This document shows positions 50,013 through 59,468 of a stretch of DNA of 64,000 bases, one piece after another. Origin of the DNA: Streptomyces sp. NBC_01264 (GTDB lineage: Bacteria > Actinomycetota > Actinomycetes > Streptomycetales > Streptomycetaceae). Every line of letters begins with the position of its first letter. The stretch's first letter is position 1. The DNA is taken from positions 4,836,001 through 4,900,000 of the forward strand of contig NZ_JAPEOX010000001.1 of assembly GCF_026340675.1 (NCBI RefSeq). The letters are read 5' to 3'. The position numbers were made by a program, and so were the translations under genes. The notes below the pieces were generated by a model that saw only the letters and a list, made by a program, of their open reading frames with translations, ran no database searches and had not been told where the DNA came from.

Positions 50013-52022
50013 ATGACGGCCACCGCCCCGCCCCCATCCACGGCCCGCGTCCGCGCCACAGCACTCCTGCCGCGGCTCACGCTGGTCCTCGCCGCACTGC
50101 TGGCAGCCTTCTTCGCCGCTGCCGCGCCGGCTTCGGCACACGCCGCGCTGACCGCGAGCGACCCCACGGACGGGGCGGTGGTCGCCACGGCGCCCGCCCA
50201 GATCACCCTCTCCTTCTCGGAGGGGGTCGCCATGAACGGCGACTCCATCCGCGTCCTGGACCCCCGGGGCAAGCGCGTCGACACCGGTGAACTGCGCGAC
50301 CTCTGCAGCGGGAACCTCATCCGCTACGGCACCGCCCTGCGCCCCGGACTGCCGGACGGCACCTACACCGTCGCCTGGCAGGCCATATCCGCGGACAGCC
50401 ACCCGGTCTCCGGCGCCTTCACCTTCTCCATCGGAGCCCCCTCCGAGACGGCCGTCTCCCTGCCCTCGCGGACGGCGGGCGACGGTCCCGTCGCCGTCGC
50501 CTACGGCATCGCGCGCTACGTGGCCTACGCCGGGTTCGCCGTGCTCGTCGGCGCCGCCGCCTTCATCCTCCTGTGCTGGCGCCGGGGCGCCGCGCAGCGG
50601 CCGATGCAGAGACTGGTCGTACGTGCCTGGGTCGCGCTCACCGTGGCCACCCTGGTGATGCTGCTGCTCCGCAACCCGTACACCGGGTCGGGGAACTTCG
50701 CCGACGCCTTCGACCTGGCCGGGCTGAAGGCCGTCCTGGAGACGAAGTCCGGGGCCTCGCTCGTCTCGCGGCTGCTCCTCCTCGGCGCCGCCGCGCTGTT
50801 CATCACCGTCCTGTTCGGGTCCTATGCCCGGCGCCACACGTCGGCGGGCGAGGCCGGGACGGACGGCAAGGCCGGCACGGATGCTTCCGCCGCCTCCGAG
50901 GAGGACGCCAAGGGGGAGAGCGACCTCGTCTTCGGACTCGGCATCGGCGGGACCGTGGTCGCCGGCGGCATCGCCGCCACCTGGGCGCTGTCGGAGCACG
51001 CCTCGACCGGTATCCAGCCCGCGCTCGCCATGCCCGTCGACATCCTGCACCTGCTGGCCGTCGCCGTGTGGCTCGGTGGACTCACCGCTCTGCTCGTCGC
51101 GCTGCACAAGGTTCCCGGGATCGAGCGCACGGCCATCCGGCGCTTCTCCACCGTCGCCTTCACCAGCGTTGTCGTCCTGGCCTGCACCGGCGCCTACCAG
51201 TCCTGGCGCCAGGTCGGCAGCTGGTCCGCACTGACCGGGACCGATTACGGCCGGCTGCTGCTCGTCAAGATCGGCCTCGTCGGCCTCGTCGTCGCCATCG
51301 CCTACACCTCCCGCAAGTGGACCGCGCGGCTGGCCGTGGGCGAGGGCGAGAGCGCGGAGGAGCGGGAAAGCACCTCTGATGTTTCACGTGAAACATCGCC
51401 CGTGACCGTCACCTCCGACGCCGTCGCCTCCGACACCATCGCTTCCGACCCCCGGCGCGCCGCGCAGCTCGCGCGACAGAGCGCCGCCCGGCGCACCGCG
51501 CGGGAGAAGCAGGTCCGTGACGCCGACCCGGACCGCGCCGGCCTGCGCCGCTCCGTCCTCGCCGAGGCCGGCGTCGCCGTGGTCCTGCTGGCCGTCACCA
51601 CCATCCTCACCAGCACCGAGCCGGGCCGTGCCGCGGAGCTGGAGGCCGGGCGCGGCTCCACCGCCACCGCCGTTCCCGACCGTGCGGTCAAGGTCACGCT
51701 GCCCTTCGACACCGGCGGCCAGGACGGCAAGGGCTCGGTCCGGCTCCAGCTCGACCCGGGCCGCGTCGGAGCGAACACGCTCCACGTGTGGGCCGAGACC
51801 CCCGACGGCAAGCCGCTGGACCTGCCCGAGCTGAGGGTGTCGTTCACCTTGGAAGCCAAGGAGATCGGCCCCCTTCCGGTCCTCCCCGAGCGCGCCGCTC
51901 CCGGGCACTGGACCGCTTCGGGCGTCCAGCTTCCGCTGACCGGAGACTGGCGGATCGACGTGACCGTCCGCACCTCCGACATCGACCAGACGACCGTCCA
52001 GAAGAACGTGAAGATCGGCTGA
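50013..52022 (+). CDS. CopC-CopD fusion copper transport protein
   Basis: A 669-residue fusion. After a Sec signal (VLAALLAAFFAAAAPASA) the mature chain starts HAALTASDPTDG, the CopC copper site, with the second His in SADSHPVSGAF. From about 160 the CopD domain has eight hydrophobic segments (VAYAGFAVLVGAAAFILLCW through VKIGLVGLVVAIAYTSR). A cytosolic insert encoded partly by a parS site (DVSRETS) precedes the final helix and a YtkA-like extracellular domain (about 560-669). It imports copper in bacteria with CopCD. ATG 50013. Confidence 0.9.
   Translation: MTATAPPPSTARVRATALLPRLTLVLAALLAAFFAAAAPASAHAALTASDPTDGAVVATAPAQITLSFSEGVAMNGDSIRVLDPRGKRVDTGELRDLCSGNLIRYGTALRPGLPDGTYTVAWQAISADSHPVSGAFTFSIGAPSETAVSLPSRTAGDGPVAVAYGIARYVAYAGFAVLVGAAAFILLCWRRGAAQRPMQRLVVRAWVALTVATLVMLLLRNPYTGSGNFADAFDLAGLKAVLETKSGASLVSRLLLLGAAALFITVLFGSYARRHTSAGEAGTDGKAGTDASAASEEDAKGESDLVFGLGIGGTVVAGGIAATWALSEHASTGIQPALAMPVDILHLLAVAVWLGGLTALLVALHKVPGIERTAIRRFSTVAFTSVVVLACTGAYQSWRQVGSWSALTGTDYGRLLLVKIGLVGLVVAIAYTSRKWTARLAVGEGESAEERESTSDVSRETSPVTVTSDAVASDTIASDPRRAAQLARQSAARRTAREKQVRDADPDRAGLRRSVLAEAGVAVVLLAVTTILTSTEPGRAAELEAGRGSTATAVPDRAVKVTLPFDTGGQDGKGSVRLQLDPGRVGANTLHVWAETPDGKPLDLPELRVSFTLEAKEIGPLPVLPERAAPGHWTASGVQLPLTGDWRIDVTVRTSDIDQTTVQKNVKIG
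51381..51394. promoter_or_regulatory. parS (inside copC-copD)
   Basis: A perfect GTTTCACGTGAAAC within the coding sequence, translated as part of DVSRETS in the cytosolic insert of CopC-CopD. Confidence 0.93.
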
Positions 52023-52027
52023 CCAGC

Positions 52028-53335
52028 GTGACCCAGAACAGCGAGACGACCGAGCGCGGCGAAAGCACCGGGAGCAGCACGGAACCGCCCGGCATCGAGA
52101 TCTCCCGGCGCCGCCTGCTGGGCACGATCGGCGCCGCGGGCGCCGCCGGGCTCGCGCTCGGCGCCGCCGGCGGAGCCCTCGTCCAGTCCGGGGCCTCCGG
52201 GTCCGGTACGGCCGGCTCCGGCGGCGCTCCCGGCAGCCTCGGCGCGACCCGGGTCGCCTTCCACGGGGAGCACCAGGCGGGCATCACCACGCCCCTCCAG
52301 GCCAAGGGCCACGTACTCGCCTTCGATCTGGCGCCCGGTGCCGGACGCACCGAGGCCGCCGCGCTGATGCGGCGCTGGTCGGAGACCGCGCGGCGGCTGA
52401 CGGCGGGCGAGACCGCCCCGGTCGCCGACACCGGCATCGCGCTCGGCTCCGGCCCCTCCTCCCTCACGGTGACCTTCGGCTTCGGGCACTCCTTCTTCGA
52501 GCGCACCGGCCTCACCGCGCGCCGTCCCGCCGCCCTCGACCCGCTGCCGGTCTTCTCCGCCGACCGGATCGACCCCCAGCGCAGCAACGGCGATCTCTGG
52601 GTCCAGATCGGCTCCGACGACGCGCTGGTCGCCTTCCACGCGCTGCGCGCTCTGCAGAAGGACGCCGGGGAGGCCGCCCGGCCGCGCTGGCAGATGAACG
52701 GCTTCAACCGTTCTCCCGGTGCCACCGCCTCCCCCATGACCGCCCGCAACCTCATGGGTCAGGTCGACGGCACCAACAATCCGAAGCCCACCGAGGCCGA
52801 CTTCGACCGGCGGATCTTCGTCCAGGGCACGGTGCCCCCGGAGCACGCCTGGATGGCCGGGGGCTCGTACGCCGTCGTTCGCCGGATCCGGATGCTCCTC
52901 GACTCCTGGGACCAGCAGTCGCTCGCCCAGCAGGAACAGGTCATCGGCCGTACGAAGGCCACCGGCGCCCCGCTGACCGGAGGCGGGGAGACCACCGCCA
53001 TGGCCCTCGACAAGATCGGCGCCGACGGGAAGCCGGTCATCCCCTCCAACGCGCACGCCCGGATCTCCGCACCCGCACAGAACGGCGGGGCGGCCATGCT
53101 CCGGCGTCCCTTCTCCTTCCACGACGGGATCGCCGCCGACGGAACCCCCGACGCGGGGCTGCTCTTCATCTGCTGGCAGGCCGACCCGTCCCGCGGGTTC
53201 GTCCCCGTGCAGCGCAAGCTCGACCGCGGCGACGCCCTGTCGGAATTCATCCGGCACGAGTCGAGCGGCCTGTACGCGGTGCCGCCGGGCGCGGGCGCCG
53301 GGGAGTACGTGGGGCAGCGGCTGCTCGAAGGGTGA
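52028..53335 (+). CDS. Tat-exported dye-decolourising peroxidase (DyP/EfeB-like)
   Basis: A 435-residue haem peroxidase. A Tat signal (SRRRLLGTIGAAGAAGLALG) indicates folded export. The DyP motif GQVDGTNNP (about 245) carries the catalytic Asp, the proximal His is in NAHARISAP (about 341), and Arg follows in MLRRPFSF. Start is GTG 52028, five bases after the CopC-CopD stop. Its place at the end of the copper set suggests a partner in copper-dependent oxidation or morphology; the same family is EfeB in iron uptake. Confidence 0.9.
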   Translation: MTQNSETTERGESTGSSTEPPGIEISRRRLLGTIGAAGAAGLALGAAGGALVQSGASGSGTAGSGGAPGSLGATRVAFHGEHQAGITTPLQAKGHVLAFDLAPGAGRTEAAALMRRWSETARRLTAGETAPVADTGIALGSGPSSLTVTFGFGHSFFERTGLTARRPAALDPLPVFSADRIDPQRSNGDLWVQIGSDDALVAFHALRALQKDAGEAARPRWQMNGFNRSPGATASPMTARNLMGQVDGTNNPKPTEADFDRRIFVQGTVPPEHAWMAGGSYAVVRRIRMLLDSWDQQSLAQQEQVIGRTKATGAPLTGGGETTAMALDKIGADGKPVIPSNAHARISAPAQNGGAAMLRRPFSFHDGIAADGTPDAGLLFICWQADPSRGFVPVQRKLDRGDALSEFIRHESSGLYAVPPGAGAGEYVGQRLLEG

Positions 53336-53377
53336 ACAGCCCGGGTGGCGTCCGGGCCCCGGCATTAGGCTGATCGC

Positions 53378-54313
53378 ATGTCGGCCACCCGCTTCACCTA
53401 TCTCGGTCCCGAGGGCACGTTCACCGAAGCCGCCCTTCGCACCCTCCCCGAAGCCGCGACCCGGGAGCTCGTCCCGATGGTTTCGGTCCCGGCCGCTCTG
53501 GACGCCGTGCGCAACGGCGAGGCCGCGGCGGCCCTCGTTCCGATCGAGAACTCGGTGGAGGGCGGGGTCACCTCGACCCTGGACGAGCTGGCCGCCGGTG
53601 TACCGCTGATGATCTACCGCGAGGTGCTGCTCCCCATCGCCTTCGCGCTGCTGGTGCGGCCCGGGACCGAGCTGTCGGACGTCAAGACCGTCACCGGGCA
53701 CCCGGTCGCCCAGCCGCAGGTGCGCAACTGGCTGCGGTCGAACCTGCCCGACGCCCTGTGGGAGTCGGCGGCGTCCAACGCCGACGGCGCCCGGCTGGTC
53801 CAGGAGGGCCGCTTCGACGCGGCCTTCGCGGGCGAGTTCGCGGCAGCCACCTACGGACTGGTCCCGCTGGTCACTGAGATCCACGACGCGCAGAACGCCG
53901 AGACCCGCTTCGTCCTCGTCGGGCGTCCTGCCCGGCCGGCCGCGCCGACCGGCGCCGACAAGACCTCCGTCGTGCTGTGGATGGGCGACGACCGGCCCGG
54001 TGCGCTGCTGGAGCTGCTCCAGGAGTTCGCCGTCCGCGGGGTGAACCTGATGCTGATCCAGTCCCGTCCTACGGGTGCGGGGATCGGCAACTACTGCTTC
54101 GCCGTCGACGCCGAGGGGCACATCTCCGACCGCCGGGTCGGCGAGGCGCTCATGGGGCTCAAGCGCACCTGCCCCCAGATCCGGTTCCTCGGTTCCTACC
54201 CGCGCGCCGGTGTCGCTCAGGGTGACGTCCAGTCCGCCCGGGCCGGGACCTCCGACAGCGACTTCACCGCGGCCTCGGACTGGCTGACGCGCTGCCTCGA
54301 CGGGCGCCCCTGA
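53378..54313 (+). CDS. pheA: Prephenate dehydratase
   Basis: A 311-residue monofunctional PDT. The periplasmic-binding-like catalytic halves (1-185) contain YLGPEGTFTEAAL, VPIENSVEGGV and the catalytic TRF in AETRFVLVG (about 177). An ACT domain follows (about 200-285: RPGALLELLQEFAVRGVNL), with the ESRP-like Phe-binding motif here as QSRPTG. Converts prephenate to phenylpyruvate and is feedback-inhibited by phenylalanine through the ACT domain. ATG 53378. Confidence 0.95.
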   Translation: MSATRFTYLGPEGTFTEAALRTLPEAATRELVPMVSVPAALDAVRNGEAAAALVPIENSVEGGVTSTLDELAAGVPLMIYREVLLPIAFALLVRPGTELSDVKTVTGHPVAQPQVRNWLRSNLPDALWESAASNADGARLVQEGRFDAAFAGEFAAATYGLVPLVTEIHDAQNAETRFVLVGRPARPAAPTGADKTSVVLWMGDDRPGALLELLQEFAVRGVNLMLIQSRPTGAGIGNYCFAVDAEGHISDRRVGEALMGLKRTCPQIRFLGSYPRAGVAQGDVQSARAGTSDSDFTAASDWLTRCLDGRP

Positions 54314-54840
54314 CGCTCCGTCCACTGTCCACAGAGTTATCCACAGGGGACGATGCGGACCTGGGGACAAGTCGACAGAGCAACACGACAAGGTCGACAA
54401 ATCGGTCGGGTGGCGCAGGTTTCGCGCTGACGAGCGGGAGGTGAACAGCGTCACCCCTGTATCACCGATCAACTCTTTGGGGCGAGTCATTCCCACCCGA
54501 ATGAGTGTGTGAGGGTGGTTTGAACCCTGATTGGGCCCGCTCGCCCCACGGCCGCGATTGATCTATTCCTGTGTCCACAGATCCCGCGCACAGCCTGTGG
54601 ATAAGCCGGTCCCCTGGGGAATTCCTGTGGACAAGGAAGCCCCTTCCACCCTGCTCAGGGGCTGCCCGATCGCTACCGCGGTGCCCCTTTTCGGGGAATG
54701 GGGCAGGTTTTATCAACCTCCGCGGAAGGGGTGCTTCCACTCTCCCGGCCGAAGTTTTCCATTCGCGGCAATTAGGACAAAGCGACACGCAGCGTGATAT
54801 CGGTGCGCTCCCCCGAAGCCCCGCCCGGTAGCCTGGAGGG
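54314..54840. promoter_or_regulatory. DnaA-box cluster between pheA and serS
   Basis: A 527-bp gap with at least four DnaA boxes: CTGTCCACA at 54325-54333, TTATCCACA at 54337-54345, TGTGGATAA at 54596-54604 and TGTGGACAA (complement of TTGTCCACA) at 54626-54634. A weaker GTGTCCACA lies at 54571-54579. Boxes occur in two facing groups. It is outside oriC, since no dnaA or dnaN is near. No gene is supported in the gap. Confidence 0.8.
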
Positions 54841-56118
54841 GTGATTGACCTCCGGCTGCTCCGTGAAGACCCTGACCGTGTCCGCGCCTCGCAGCGCGCC
54901 CGTGGAGAGGACGTCGCCCTCGTCGACGCACTGCTCTCCGCCGACGAGCGCCGCAGGTCCTCCGGCATGCGATTCGACGAACTCCGCAACGAGCAGAAGT
55001 CGCTCGGCAAGCTCATCCCCAAGGCCTCTCCGGAGGAGCGGGCCGAGCTGCTGAAGAAGGCCGATCAGCTCAAGCAGGACGTCAAGGCCGCCGAGGCCGA
55101 GCAGAACGAGGCGGACGAAGCCGCCAAGCAGCTGCTCCTGAAGCTCGGCAACATCGTCCACACGGACGTGCCCGTCGGCGGCGAGGAGGACTTCGTCGTC
55201 CTGGAGACGCACGGGACCATCCGCGACTTCGGCGCCGAGGGCTTCGAGCCCAAGGACCACCTCGAGCTCGGCGAGTCCCTGGGCGCCATCGACGTCGAGC
55301 GCGGCGCCAAGGTCTCCGGTTCGCGCTTCTACTACCTCACGGGCATCGGCGCCCTGCTGGAGCTCGCCCTCGTCAACGCGGCCATCGCCCAGGCCACCGA
55401 GGCCGGCTTCACCCCGATGCTCACCCCGGCGCTGGTCCGCCCCCGTGCCATGGAGGGCACCGGCTTCCTCGGCCAGGCCGCGGAGAACGTGTACCACCTG
55501 GAGGGCGACGACCTCTATCTGGTCGGCACCTCCGAGGTCCCGCTCGCCGCGTACCACATGGACGAGATCATCGACGCGGACAAGCTTCCGCTGCGCTACG
55601 CCGGCTTCTCCCCGTGCTTCCGCCGCGAGGCCGGCACGTACGGCAAGGACACCCGCGGCATCTTCCGCGTCCACCAGTTCGACAAGGTCGAGATGTTCTC
55701 GTACGTCGCGCCGGAGGAGGCCGAGGCCGAGCACCAGCGGCTCCTGGACTGGGAGAAGCAGTGGCTGACCAGCCTGGAGCTACCCTTCCAGGTCATCGAC
55801 GTCGCCACCGGCGACCTGGGTGCCTCCGCCTCCCGCAAGTTCGACTGCGAGGCGTGGATCCCCACCCAGGGCAAGTACCGCGAGCTGACCTCCGCCTCGA
55901 ACTGTGACGGCTTCCAGGCCCGCCGCCTGTCGGTCCGCTACCGCGACGGCAAGAAGACAGCTCCGCTGTCCACGCTGAACGGAACGCTGTGCGCGGTCCC
56001 GCGCACGATCGTCGCGATCCTGGAGAACCACCAGCAGGCCGACGGCACGGTCCGGGTTCCCCCGGTGCTCCGGCCCTACCTGGGCGGTCGGGAAATCCTG
56101 GAGCCGATCTCCAAGTGA
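54841..56118 (+). CDS. serS: Serine-tRNA ligase
   Basis: A 425-residue class II synthetase. N-terminal tRNA-binding coiled coil (about 28-105: [36 protein letters not shown]). Core motifs: [13 protein letters not shown], motif 2 [14 protein letters not shown], motif 3 near the end ([18 protein letters not shown]). Charges tRNA-Ser, including both tRNA-Ser genes in this window. Start GTG 54841; GGAGG lies close before it. Its stop overlaps the HAD gene. Confidence 0.96.
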   Translation: MIDLRLLREDPDRVRASQRARGEDVALVDALLSADERRRSSGMRFDELRNEQKSLGKLIPKASPEERAELLKKADQLKQDVKAAEAEQNEADEAAKQLLLKLGNIVHTDVPVGGEEDFVVLETHGTIRDFGAEGFEPKDHLELGESLGAIDVERGAKVSGSRFYYLTGIGALLELALVNAAIAQATEAGFTPMLTPALVRPRAMEGTGFLGQAAENVYHLEGDDLYLVGTSEVPLAAYHMDEIIDADKLPLRYAGFSPCFRREAGTYGKDTRGIFRVHQFDKVEMFSYVAPEEAEAEHQRLLDWEKQWLTSLELPFQVIDVATGDLGASASRKFDCEAWIPTQGKYRELTSASNCDGFQARRLSVRYRDGKKTAPLSTLNGTLCAVPRTIVAILENHQQADGTVRVPPVLRPYLGGREILEPISK

Positions 56119-56927
56119 GCACGGCTCCCTTCCCGTACAAGCTCGTCGCGACCGACCTCGACGGGACGCTGCTGCGCGGCGACGACACCGTCTCGGAGCG
56201 CACCCGTGAGGCGCTCCTCGCGGCCACCGCGGCGGGCGCGGCGCACATCATCGTCACCGGCCGCGCCGTGCCGTGGACCCGGCACGTCCTCGACGACCTC
56301 GGCTACAAGGGCATCGCCGTCTGCGGCCAGGGCGCGCAGGTCTACGACGCGGGCGCACACCGGCTGCTGACCTCGGTGACGCTCGACCGGAAGCTGGCCG
56401 CGCTGGCACTGGAGAAGCTCGAGGCCGAGGTGGGTCCGCTGGCGCTGGCCGCCAGCCGGGACGGAGTCGAGGGCGAGGTGCTCTTCGGCCCCGGTTACCA
56501 GGTCCAGGAGGGCCTTCCCGCGATCTACCTGGAGGACACGGCCGAGGTCTGGTCGGCTCCGCTGAACAAGCTCTACATCCAGCACCCCGAGCTGGACGAG
56601 GACGCCCTGGTCCAGGTGGCCCGGGAGACCGTGGGCAGTCTGGTCGGCGTCGTCATGGCCGGTCCGGGCATCGTGGAGATCCTGCCGCTGGGGCTGACCA
56701 AGGCCACCGGCCTCTCGCTGGCCGCGCGCCGGCTGGGGGTGAAGGCGGCGGAGACGATCGCCTTCGGCGACATGCCCAACGACATACCGATGTTCGGCTG
56801 GGCCGCGCACGGAGTGGCGATGGCCAACGCCCACGCCGAGCTCAAGGCGGTGGCGGACGAGGTCACCACCTCCAACGAGGAGGACGGCATCGCCGTGGTC
56901 CTGGAGCGTCTGCTGGGCGCCGCGTAA
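56115..56927 (+). CDS. Cof-type HAD phosphatase
   Basis: A 270-residue HAD hydrolase. Motif I DLDGTLL (about 14-20), motif II IIVTGRA, C2-type cap (about 85-190: [20 protein letters not shown]), motif III Lys in [15 protein letters not shown] and motif [13 protein letters not shown] (about 217). Likely a broad sugar-phosphate or cofactor phosphatase. Starts at GTG 56115 by GTGA overlap with serS, so it is co-translated with a housekeeping synthetase. Confidence 0.9.
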   Translation: MSTAPFPYKLVATDLDGTLLRGDDTVSERTREALLAATAAGAAHIIVTGRAVPWTRHVLDDLGYKGIAVCGQGAQVYDAGAHRLLTSVTLDRKLAALALEKLEAEVGPLALAASRDGVEGEVLFGPGYQVQEGLPAIYLEDTAEVWSAPLNKLYIQHPELDEDALVQVARETVGSLVGVVMAGPGIVEILPLGLTKATGLSLAARRLGVKAAETIAFGDMPNDIPMFGWAAHGVAMANAHAELKAVADEVTTSNEEDGIAVVLERLLGAA

Positions 56928-56945
56928 CCCGGCGGAAGACGAACG

Positions 56946-57003
56946 GAAGGTCCGGAACGGCCCGCGCCGCGAGGCGCGCTCGAAGTGGCTGTTCCGGACC
57001 TTC
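56946..57003 (+). terminator. Terminator after serS-HAD operon
   Basis: 13-bp arms GAAGGTCCGGAAC and complement, separated by a 32-base loop with a secondary stem, then TTGTTGC. Starts 18 bases after the HAD stop codon. Confidence 0.75.
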
Positions 57004-57068
57004 TTGTTGCTCCCCGCACGGCTCACTCTGCCTCTGCCGCACGCCTCGTACCAGTGAATTTCCCTGCG

Positions 57069-57710
57069 TCAGCGGGGGTTGCGGTGCGGTTTCGGGTGGC
57101 GGGTCAGCGGCCAGGCGAGGAGGCCGACGGCGAGCGCGATGGCGTGGCCGAAGTCGGTGAAGGTGCCGTCGCTGGCGAGCGGGAGCCCGAAGAAGGCCAC
57201 GGACCCGGCCAGGTAGAGCCAGCGCCAGGAGCCGGGCAGGCGGTACGTCAGCACTCCGACGGCGGTCGCGAGTCCGTAGCTGACGCCGATGTCGACGACG
57301 TGGACCATGCTGCGCGGGGCGCGGTGGTCCTGGATCGCCATCAGGACCAGCTTCTGACTGATCAGGGTGGCCGTGATGTGTCCGGTCGCGATGATGAAGA
57401 GCCAGCGCAGGGTGCCGAGCCAGCGCTCGACATTGGCCTGGAAGACCTCGAAGAGGACGAAGTAGAGCGGGAGCGAGGCCGGATCCTCGATCCAGAACGC
57501 GCTGCTGAGCAGGGCCCGTGCGGGGTGCCGGGCCAGCTCGTGGATATTGCTGCTGTTGCGGTGGAGCAGGACGTGTTCGAGATGGTCGGGCACGATCACG
57601 ACCACGATGCTGGTGACCACGATGATCAGCAGCCAGATGTGGGTACCGGGCGCGGAACGTATCCAGGACCGCACCGGCCTGGACGGTTCGGGCTCCGTGT
57701 ACTCGATCAT
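57069..57710 (-). CDS. Rhomboid-like integral membrane protein
   Basis: A 213-residue protein with about six hydrophobic segments (THIWLLIIVVTSIVVVIV through GHAIALAVGLLAW). A GVSYGLATAVG segment in a middle helix and DFGHAIAL in the last helix could supply the Ser and His of a rhomboid dyad, though the usual GxSG is GVSYG. FLVLF-type loops and a WRWLYLAGS helix also fit. Homologues are often annotated rhomboid-like. A parS site lies 60 bases upstream. Activity is unproven. Start ATG 57710. Confidence 0.65.
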   Translation of the reverse strand: MIEYTEPEPSRPVRSWIRSAPGTHIWLLIIVVTSIVVVIVPDHLEHVLLHRNSSNIHELARHPARALLSSAFWIEDPASLPLYFVLFEVFQANVERWLGTLRWLFIIATGHITATLISQKLVLMAIQDHRAPRSMVHVVDIGVSYGLATAVGVLTYRLPGSWRWLYLAGSVAFFGLPLASDGTFTDFGHAIALAVGLLAWPLTRHPKPHRNPR

Positions 57711-57769
57711 GCACCGATGATCCCGCGTAAAGCTGTGCCCCGCCTGGCCGGTGGGCCGGGCGGGGCACT

Positions 57770-57783
57770 GTTTCACGTGAAAC
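57770..57783. promoter_or_regulatory. parS
   Basis: A perfect GTTTCACGTGAAAC in the gap between the rhomboid-like gene start and the last ABC permease gene. Confidence 0.93.
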
Positions 57784-57822
57784 ATCCGGTACCGGGCCCC
57801 TGAGGGCGCCGGTGCGGACCTC

Positions 57823-58542
57823 CTACTCCTCGCCCGCCAGGGTCAGGCGGCGGAGCTTCTGTCCGGCGTAGAAGGTGGCGCCGACGGTGACCGCGACGAG
57901 CAGGATCATCGCGGTGGGCAGCCCGACGGTGGCGTCCACGTACCCCTCGCCAGCGACCTTCTGCGCGAGGGCCAGCGACCACTGCTGGACGCTGAGGGTC
58001 TTGGCTCCGTCGACGAGGCTGCCGAAGAGCGACTCCCAGATCAGGGCGTAGACCAGGCCGAAGACGACGGCGTGCCGGCTGACGGTGCCCAGCAGCAGGA
58101 ACAGGGCGCTGTAGGCGACCGAGGCGACGAGGGCGGCGACGGTGTAGGCGACGGCGATCTGCTGTCCGTTGCCGTTGAGGATGTAGCCGGCGATCAGGGT
58201 CGGGATCGCGGAGAAGACCATGGTGACGGCGATCGCGACGGTCAGCTTCGTCATGATGATCGTCGGGCGCTTCACCGGCTTCGAGAGCAGGTAGACGATC
58301 GAGCCGTCGTCGATCTCCGGGCCGATGGCTCCGGTGCCGGCGATGACGCCGATCAGCGGGACCATCGTGGCCAGGGCGAAACCGCCGAGGAGATCGGCGG
58401 CGACCTTGTCGTCGAGGCCCGTGAAGGCGCGCACGGCGATCGAGATGGCGATGAGCAGGACGGGCAGCGCACAGAGGATCAGCGCGCGGCGGCGGCCGAG
58501 CAGGGCCCGGTAGGTGAGCCGGGCAACGGTGGGGTTGTACAT
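57823..58542 (-). CDS. ABC transporter permease (second pair)
   Basis: A 239-residue ABC-2 type permease with six helices (ALILCALPVLLIAISIAV, LLGGFALATMVPLIGVIAG, VAIAVTMVFSAIPTLIAG, VAALVASVAYSALFLLLG, VFGLVYALIWESLFGSL, MILLVAVTVGATFYAG). A cytosolic EIDDGSIVYLLSKPVKR loop contacts the ATPase. Fourth and last gene of the ABC operon, 14 bases after its partner ATPase. Substrate unknown. Start ATG 58542. Confidence 0.87.
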   Translation of the reverse strand: MYNPTVARLTYRALLGRRRALILCALPVLLIAISIAVRAFTGLDDKVAADLLGGFALATMVPLIGVIAGTGAIGPEIDDGSIVYLLSKPVKRPTIIMTKLTVAIAVTMVFSAIPTLIAGYILNGNGQQIAVAYTVAALVASVAYSALFLLLGTVSRHAVVFGLVYALIWESLFGSLVDGAKTLSVQQWSLALAQKVAGEGYVDATVGLPTAMILLVAVTVGATFYAGQKLRRLTLAGEE

Positions 58543-58556
58543 GGGTGCCAGCTCCT

Positions 58557-59468
58557 TCAGGCCGAGACGAGGTAGGAGAAGACCGACTCGAGGGACTCGT
58601 CGGAAGGCGAGACCGTCAGCAGCCGGATGTCGTGCTCGCGGGCGACCCGCGGCAGCAGCTCGGTGAAGCGTCCGAAGTCGACGGCCTGGATGCGCAGGGC
58701 GCCTTCCTTGAGGTCCACCTCGATCCCGGCGGTGGAGGGGTCGGCGATCAGGGCCGCGGCGAGGGCCCGGTCGTCGGAGGAGCGGACGAGGTAGCGGTGC
58801 GGGCGGTCCGTCATCAGGCGGCGGATCTTGCGGAAGTCTCCGGAGGCGGCGTGCCGGCCGGCGACGACCACCTCGATGTGGGAGGCGAGCTGTTCGACCT
58901 CCTCCAGGATGTGCGAGGAGAAGAGCACGGTGCGGCCGTCGTCGCCCATCCGCCGCAGCAGCTCCATGAGCTGCATGCGCTGGCGCGGGTCCATGCCGTT
59001 GAACGGCTCGTCGAGCAGGAGCACCGAGGGGTCGTGGACCAGGGCGGATGCCATCTTCACGCGCTGGCGCATGCCCTTGGAGTACGTCGAGATCTTGCGG
59101 TCTTGGGCGTACTCCATCTCGACCGTGGCCAGGGCCCGCTGGGCGGCCGCCTCTTCGAGGCCGTGCAGTTCGGCGTTGGCTACGACGAACTCCTTGCCGG
59201 TGAGGAAGTCGTACATGGCCTCGCGCTCGGGCACGACACCGATCTGCTTGTAGACCTGCTCGTTCTGCCAGATCGCGGTGCCGTCGAGGGTGACGGTGCC
59301 CGTGGAGGGCGCGAGGAAGCCGCCCATCATGTTGATGAGGGTGGACTTGCCGGCGCCGTTGGGGCCGAGCAGGCCGGTGACTCCGGGACCGATGCGCATG
59401 GTCACGTCGTTGACGGCGACGACGTTCCCGAACCAGCGGGAGGTGTGGTCGATGTCGATGATGGTCAC
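58557..59468 (-). CDS. ABC transporter ATP-binding protein (second pair)
   Basis: A 303-residue ATPase: Walker A GPNGAGKST (about 33), signature YSKGMRQRVKMAS, Walker B SVLLLDEPFNGMD and the H-loop SSHILEE. The C-terminal 80 residues form a small regulatory domain. Start GTG 59468 overlaps the preceding permease stop (GTGA). Confidence 0.92.
   Translation of the reverse strand: MTIIDIDHTSRWFGNVVAVNDVTMRIGPGVTGLLGPNGAGKSTLINMMGGFLAPSTGTVTLDGTAIWQNEQVYKQIGVVPEREAMYDFLTGKEFVVANAELHGLEEAAAQRALATVEMEYAQDRKISTYSKGMRQRVKMASALVHDPSVLLLDEPFNGMDPRQRMQLMELLRRMGDDGRTVLFSSHILEEVEQLASHIEVVVAGRHAASGDFRKIRRLMTDRPHRYLVRSSDDRALAAALIADPSTAGIEVDLKEGALRIQAVDFGRFTELLPRVAREHDIRLLTVSPSDESLESVFSYLVSA

Noticed and set aside
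51302..54496. A 1064-codon minus-strand frame spanning the copper, DyP and pheA genes
   Set aside because: Shadow of three well-supported plus-strand genes; it shows no recognisable domain.
54314..54840. Chromosomal oriC
   Set aside because: Although DnaA boxes are present, there are too few of them and dnaA, dnaN and gyrase genes are not nearby.
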